Shown here piece after piece: positions 4,396 through 9,051 of a stretch of 9,051 nucleotides of DNA (the stretch's first letter is position 1; each line of letters begins with the position of its first letter). A model generated the notes under the pieces. It had not been told where the DNA came from and did not search any database. It worked only from the letters and a program-made list of their open reading frames with translations. The position numbers and the translations under genes were made by a program. Source of the DNA: Methanobacteriota archaeon (lineage in GTDB: Archaea > Thermoplasmatota > Poseidoniia > Poseidoniales > Thalassarchaeaceae); NCBI GenBank assembly GCA_002686525.1, contig NZDA01000032.1:31925-40975 (forward strand), written 5' to 3'.

Positions 4396-7300
4396 TTGTT
4401 CGTATAGTTTCCCTGTCAAAGGCATGTCATGTTCCCATGCGAACTCTTTCATTACTCGTAACGCCTCTTTCTCTAAATCAGAATCACCGACAAAGTCTGT
4501 GACTTCAATGGAACCATCCTTAGTGTTAGCTTTGAAGGCAGCAATTGGCTCTTCTTTATGGAATACCATATAGGCAGACCCAAAACCAAATCTTTCTCTC
4601 AAAAGACTTCCAAAATAATGAATTAGAGGATCAGATGGTGGAACCACTAAGTCTCTAGTTTTTCTTATGCCATCCAATCCTTCCAAAATATCTTGTCTCC
4701 CCCAACAAATATCTTGTAAGTCATCAACTAAGAATCCCTTAATTAACGTACCATCTGATTCGAAATCATGCATTACATCACTAATCTCTTCAGCAGAAAA
4801 GGCAGAACCTGCTAGTCTCTCAACTTGTTTCAAAGAAATTACTGGGTATTCACTGACTAAATCTCTTAGATAATTTGATTTCACATCCCATAAATCACTA
4901 TCAGACATTGGCTCAACTGTTTTGAAACCTCCTCTGTAATCTTGTATTAGGTGCCCACTTCTTACTAATGGAGATATTAATTTCCTAAATTCTGCTCTTT
5001 TCATTGCATGTCTCTCCATGAAAATTACTGGATCATGATGTTCTCTAAAGAATTGTAGAATATCTTCGTCTTCTTCATTTGATTGTATATTACGTATTGT
5101 CAATAGTCTTTCAAAATGTTTCTTCCTACCCCAAACTAGATGTCCTCGTAAATTAGTACCTTGAGACAATTGATGAGCAGCTGCCATTGCTTTCAAATTG
5201 ACTCTGAACATTTCACAGCGACCTCTTAATGCGAAATCATCTCTTAACTCTTCCATTGTCTCTAAAGCAAGTGTCTCATTTTCATGTCTTGAATTTTGGT
5301 GCATTCTATGATGATAGAATAGCATTCTATTAACTTCCTGTCTTGACCTTGGTTCTACGACTCCTCCACGAATATATCTCTCACCGTCTCCCATTGAGAT
5401 AAATCCTAGATCTGCAAGAATATTCTGAATATTCTCATCACAATCATGGACAGGTATTGAATTGAATGCATGCAGTACTGATACGTCGACTAACCTATCC
5501 CGATAATTTTCTAGTAACTCATCAAATGTTTCTTTAAATTCATCTAAGTACGAATGTGGAATATTGATATCTTTTATTTCTAGATAGTCATTAACAACAA
5601 ACATCAAAATTCTACCAATTGGGTCTACACCTTTGAATACTGGATGATACCATCCTTGCTTGAGAATTAATCTGACTTCTTGGATAAATCGGCTACAAAA
5701 AGGATCTGATTGAGAGAGAATCCTCATTTTACGGTCTTCAATGATTGGTTGAAGTAATAATTCGGCATCCTCTTGTGATGCATAATAGTCAGTTGGATCT
5801 GGTTGTAGAGCAACAATTCTCCTAATCTGCTTAGAATCATCTAATTCTCTCAATACTTCTGCCAATTCTTCAACTGGTCTACTGACATAAAATCTCAAAG
5901 TGTGAAGTCGTACAGGACCTATTGCCTCAATTAGTTGCTTAACCGAAGTCGCAAAATCTAATGGCTCCACAACATCATGAATTTTATGGAATACTGCTAA
6001 CGAACGTTTTCTATTTGGTAATACCAAATATTGTTTAGCCACTAATAATTGACGTTCCAAATTATTCAATGCACTTTTCAGACTTCTCTGAATATGAGCA
6101 TTCTCTTTCCCTTTTGGATACCCATCGAATAACTCAGCACGCGATAATCCACCCGGAGTTATTTTATCCAATAGTTCCTGTTCTAGAGCACCTATCCATG
6201 GTTCGCCTCTTAAACCTAAGAACATAGGAATTTGGTCTTTAGATGTATATCCAACTCTATTGTGTAATAATCGACCATTGTAAATATCTGAATCATGTTT
6301 GATATCTTTCCAATCTCTGAATCGATAATTCTTGACACGATGTAATAATTCATCTCTACGTTGTACAAGTGTGAGACTTCTAATCGCATCAGAAGGTTCG
6401 TCATATTCCTTGAAAGATTTAGCTAGAAGATGATTTTGCAGTGTTCGATAATCAACAACTTCAACACTACCACCTGTAATTCTATATTCATCAACGCGGA
6501 GAATGTATTCACCCTCATCTGTTTGTGTAAAGAACCCTATTGAAACTAGATTTTTCATCTCTAATTCTTGTAAAACGGCTTCAACTTGAGCTTTAGGGAA
6601 TGGTAATCTAGAACTCAAGCTATCAGAAACTTGGGGCCCTTCAGAACCTAGCATATCAAGTAATTTCATCCTCAAACAATCTTGAGGATCAGATAAACTC
6701 ATTTTCTTCAACTCTGTTGGTTCGAAATCACTATCATAACCTACTCCAACCTCGTAAGTCAGACCACCAGTATATAGCTCTCTGATGTCATTAGTTTCAG
6801 ATCCACCTGCAACTGCTAAACAGCCAAGAGTACCGTGCACATCAGCCATTCTCATTGAGAACCATTTGTCATCAATTTGCTCATGTCCTGTTCCATGAAC
6901 TCTAGTGATTAAGCCTCTTTCTGCCAACTCTCTGACCCACTCTTTAACTACTTCAATATCTATATTTTTCAGTTTATGCTCATAAAGTGGATTAGATAAT
7001 TCCCTATTTAATCCACCACCCATATCCATTAATCTCAGAAGACCATTCGCATTGGTAGGTTCAGATATCTTTGACATATAGTATTCTGAAATTTTAGATT
7101 TATCTAGATCAGTAGCCAGTGAACGTGCTCCTAATAAACGTCTTAGAATCTCTGGATCTACATCTTTAATCAAATAAGCTCTTGTCCTCAATGAAAGAAG
7201 ATCTTCGAATGAAGACATAAATAGTGTCATTCCTAATGGAGACGGCATTTTCACCCTTCTATGTACTATTCTAACATCTTCACTATCCATTCTATTGATA

Positions 7301-9051
7301 AAAATTTCAAGTTGCTCCATATCCAAATCAGCGTGAAGAATTTCATTCATTGTTTCACGAATTAAAACTGAATCATCCATTTGTCTATGCTTTTGCATAA
7401 TTTGTTCTGCTCTTTGTTGGAATTGTTTAGGGCTGACTTCTTCCGCACCAATTCTTCGAGGATTGAGCATGCTTCTGCTTGAAACTTCTCTGAATCTCTT
7501 TGCGAATAGTTGGGATTCCATCATGTGTTTTTGCAATACATCTTTGCTGTTTCCTTGTTTGAATATTTCTGGAATCAATGAGATCTCGACCTCATGACTC
7601 AATTTTATCATAAATCCATTCTCATCGAAAGAAAGTTCATGGACGATGATATTGTCATTAGTTGCTATTCCAGCAAAAAGATGACCTAGTGCTAGATTGA
7701 ATGCTCTACCACGACAGGTTGTAACGATGTATGTCGGGAGAGGGGCTTCGACTTGTTCTACTAAAATTAAATCGTTACTTGGGACTTGGAAAGTTGTAGC
7801 AACATGTTCTTGGAAAAATCCGGAAACAGCATGAGCAACAGGTCGATTTAAGCCCAAAATATCTGTAAAAATTGTCATTGGATCTTTTTCTAGACGTGCA
7901 TATGTTGCAACTTCTTCGAGTAACTCCAAGACTTCTTGGCTTAATTCATGAGTTCTACTATTCGCTTCTCCTGTCCAAGAAGGTATAGTTGGCCTGTAAC
8001 CAGTTGCTGGGCTAACATTTACTCTAGTTCCTCTAATGCTACTAACTCTATATGTTGAGCCACCTAAAAGGAATACATCACCATTCCTAAGGCTAGAAAC
8101 GAAACTAGATGATAATTGACCGACCATTGTCCCATCAGATGTGAATACAAGATAATTATTGTTCGGGGCAATAGTACCAATATTGGTGTAATATATCATC
8201 TGAGCAAAACCACGCTTCCCAAATCTATTATCTTCCCAATCTATCCAAACTCTTCTTTCATCTTCTAGAAGATCTAGTACCTCGATATAATCGTCATAAG
8301 GTAAATTCCTGTAAGGCCACGATGCTGATGCCAATTCATATGCATCATCAATATCCCACTCTTTGATTATGGATAAACCAATTAGGAATTGAGCTAATAC
8401 ATCAAGACAATTCTCAGGGAATTTCAGTATATCCATCGAACCTCTCAATATTCCAGTTTGTAATGCTACCAATTCCAATAAATCATGAGGAGAAATCGGT
8501 AAAAATCTCGCACGAGGTAGCCCTCCAACTTGGTGGCCTGCTCTACCAATTCTTTGTAATGCAGTAGCAATACTTCCAGGAGAACCTACTTGAATTACCA
8601 GATCCACAGATCCAATATCAATACCCATTTCTAAGCTACTTGAAGAAACTACGCACCTAAGATAGCCATTCTTTAGACGTTGTTCAACATCCAGTCTGAT
8701 TGCCTTATCCATAGAACCATGATGACCTTCAACACCCAATAATCCTGCAATCTTCAATTTCTGAACTACTGTTTCAGTCATATTCCTAGTATTCACGAAA
8801 ACTAAAGTTGTAGTATGTGCCTCAACTAACTCTTTGATTCGATCAACATTATGATCGAGGATTTCTTTTACCGGAGTCGTGGCAAATCTCGCAGTTGGTA
8901 ATATTATATCTAGATCTAAATCTCTTGAACCAGAAATTTTTGCAATCGAAACCTTTTGAGGATCTTTCTCACTGTTTCTACTATCAGAGGCTACAAGATA
9001 CTCAGCAACTGCCTCTAAAGGTTCCATTGTTGCACTAATACCAATTCTTTG
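4381..9051 (-). CDS. lhr: Lhr-type superfamily 2 ATP-dependent helicase, very large, N-terminus outside window
   Basis: Lhr helicases translocate 3' to 5' on single-stranded DNA and are tied to DNA repair. The visible 1556 residues begin at helicase motif III, RIGISAT (2-8), and read open to the window edge. Walker A and the DExH box therefore lie beyond 9051, and the ATG at 9027 is not the start. Motif IV is TLVFVNTR (82-89), motif V VVSSSSLEMGIDIG (134-147) and motif VI QRIGRAGHQ (166-174). The Lhr winged helix follows (LDVLAQFLIGL, near 216-226), then the beta-barrel signature YYTNIGTI (287-294) with WTGE (near 359-362). The Lhr core ends near residue 640. About 900 more residues follow, longer than the C-terminal part of E. 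coli Lhr. The last 94 (1463-1556), with VVPPSDPL and a beta-rich stretch ending in AYMVF and IAAF, resemble the end of AlkZ/HTH_42 proteins, a fold reported in the E. coli Lhr C-terminus. The gene overlaps the archaeosortase by 15 bp and ends in a T7 tract. Family call is secure; C-terminal domains are tentative. Confidence 0.93.
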   Translation of the reverse strand, partial: QRIGISATMEPLEAVAEYLVASDSRNSEKDPQKVSIAKISGSRDLDLDIILPTARFATTPVKEILDHNVDRIKELVEAHTTTLVFVNTRNMTETVVQKLKIAGLLGVEGHHGSMDKAIRLDVEQRLKNGYLRCVVSSSSLEMGIDIGSVDLVIQVGSPGSIATALQRIGRAGHQVGGLPRARFLPISPHDLLELVALQTGILRGSMDILKFPENCLDVLAQFLIGLSIIKEWDIDDAYELASASWPYRNLPYDDYIEVLDLLEDERRVWIDWEDNRFGKRGFAQMIYYTNIGTIAPNNNYLVFTSDGTMVGQLSSSFVSSLRNGDVFLLGGSTYRVSSIRGTRVNVSPATGYRPTIPSWTGEANSRTHELSQEVLELLEEVATYARLEKDPMTIFTDILGLNRPVAHAVSGFFQEHVATTFQVPSNDLILVEQVEAPLPTYIVTTCRGRAFNLALGHLFAGIATNDNIIVHELSFDENGFMIKLSHEVEISLIPEIFKQGNSKDVLQKHMMESQLFAKRFREVSSRSMLNPRRIGAEEVSPKQFQQRAEQIMQKHRQMDDSVLIRETMNEILHADLDMEQLEIFINRMDSEDVRIVHRRVKMPSPLGMTLFMSSFEDLLSLRTRAYLIKDVDPEILRRLLGARSLATDLDKSKISEYYMSKISEPTNANGLLRLMDMGGGLNRELSNPLYEHKLKNIDIEVVKEWVRELAERGLITRVHGTGHEQIDDKWFSMRMADVHGTLGCLAVAGGSETNDIRELYTGGLTYEVGVGYDSDFEPTELKKMSLSDPQDCLRMKLLDMLGSEGPQVSDSLSSRLPFPKAQVEAVLQELEMKNLVSIGFFTQTDEGEYILRVDEYRITGGSVEVVDYRTLQNHLLAKSFKEYDEPSDAIRSLTLVQRRDELLHRVKNYRFRDWKDIKHDSDIYNGRLLHNRVGYTSKDQIPMFLGLRGEPWIGALEQELLDKITPGGLSRAELFDGYPKGKENAHIQRSLKSALNNLERQLLVAKQYLVLPNRKRSLAVFHKIHDVVEPLDFATSVKQLIEAIGPVRLHTLRFYVSRPVEELAEVLRELDDSKQIRRIVALQPDPTDYYASQEDAELLLQPIIEDRKMRILSQSDPFCSRFIQEVRLILKQGWYHPVFKGVDPIGRILMFVVNDYLEIKDINIPHSYLDEFKETFDELLENYRDRLVDVSVLHAFNSIPVHDCDENIQNILADLGFISMGDGERYIRGGVVEPRSRQEVNRMLFYHHRMHQNSRHENETLALETMEELRDDFALRGRCEMFRVNLKAMAAAHQLSQGTNLRGHLVWGRKKHFERLLTIRNIQSNEEDEDILQFFREHHDPVIFMERHAMKRAEFRKLISPLVRSGHLIQDYRGGFKTVEPMSDSDLWDVKSNYLRDLVSEYPVISLKQVERLAGSAFSAEEISDVMHDFESDGTLIKGFLVDDLQDICWGRQDILEGLDGIRKTRDLVVPPSDPLIHYFGSLLRERFGFGSAYMVFHKEEPIAAFKANTKDGSIEVTDFVGDSDLEKEALRVMKEFAWEHDMPLTGKLYEQLRTR

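Noticed and set aside
4667..4873. Plus-strand open frame of 68 codons inside lhr
   Set aside because: It is antisense to conserved Lhr C-terminal coding sequence; the Ser/Lys-rich product looks like a shadow.
6216..6404. Minus-strand open frame of 62 codons in another frame of lhr
   Set aside because: It shares the strand of lhr but is out of frame, with no SD, and the lhr frame runs uninterrupted through it.
9025..9027. ATG at 9027 as the lhr start
   Set aside because: The frame continues upstream to the window edge and encodes RIGISAT, helicase motif III, so this Met is internal.

Overview
The window looks archaeal, most likely from an AT-rich planktonic Thermoplasmatota (Marine Group II/III-like) genome. 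Two genes argue for this: a TiaS-type tRNA(Ile2) agmatinylcytidine synthetase, which is an archaeal enzyme, and an archaeosortase with Cys/Arg/His motifs. A RadB/RecA-fold gene, tightly packed genes and TTG starts fit as well. The exact lineage is inferred, not shown. No rRNA, tRNA, CRISPR array, insertion sequence or attachment site was recognised.

Layout. (1) Bases 1-82 are a non-coding leader with an A/T palindrome that could hold a TATA box, a perfect 8-bp inverted repeat and a strong Shine-Dalgarno (SD) site. (2) Bases 83-670 (+) encode a 195-residue protein that reads like a RadB/RecA-family core whose Walker A motif has decayed. (3) Bases 663-3344 (-) hold four tightly packed genes, probably one operon: a GmhA-like sedoheptulose-7-phosphate isomerase, a GmhB-like HAD phosphatase, TiaS, and a 69-residue single-pass membrane protein. 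(4) Bases 3345-3408 are a short divergent promoter region. (5) Bases 3409-4395 (+) encode the archaeosortase. (6) Bases 4381-9051 (-) encode most of a very large Lhr-type superfamily 2 helicase. It enters the window at helicase motif III, and its N-terminal RecA domain lies past the right edge.

How the genes may work together. GmhA and GmhB catalyse steps of nucleotide-activated heptose synthesis. They sit divergently from an archaeosortase, which processes C-terminally anchored surface proteins, so a cell-envelope theme is plausible but inferred. TiaS is translationally packed with them but belongs to tRNA decoding. Lhr and the RecA-like protein belong to nucleic-acid processing. Both convergent gene pairs overlap at their 3' ends (8 and 15 bp), so their terminators must lie inside coding sequence.

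The most unusual item is the left end: a pseudo-ATPase-like RecA-fold gene of markedly lower GC than the rest, preceded by an operator-like inverted repeat. Other oddities are a GmhB without the usual zinc-loop cysteines, substituted metal ligands in GmhA, a TiaS zinc ribbon with an irregular first knuckle, and an Lhr with about 900 residues beyond its conserved core. No clearly new multi-gene system could be demonstrated.
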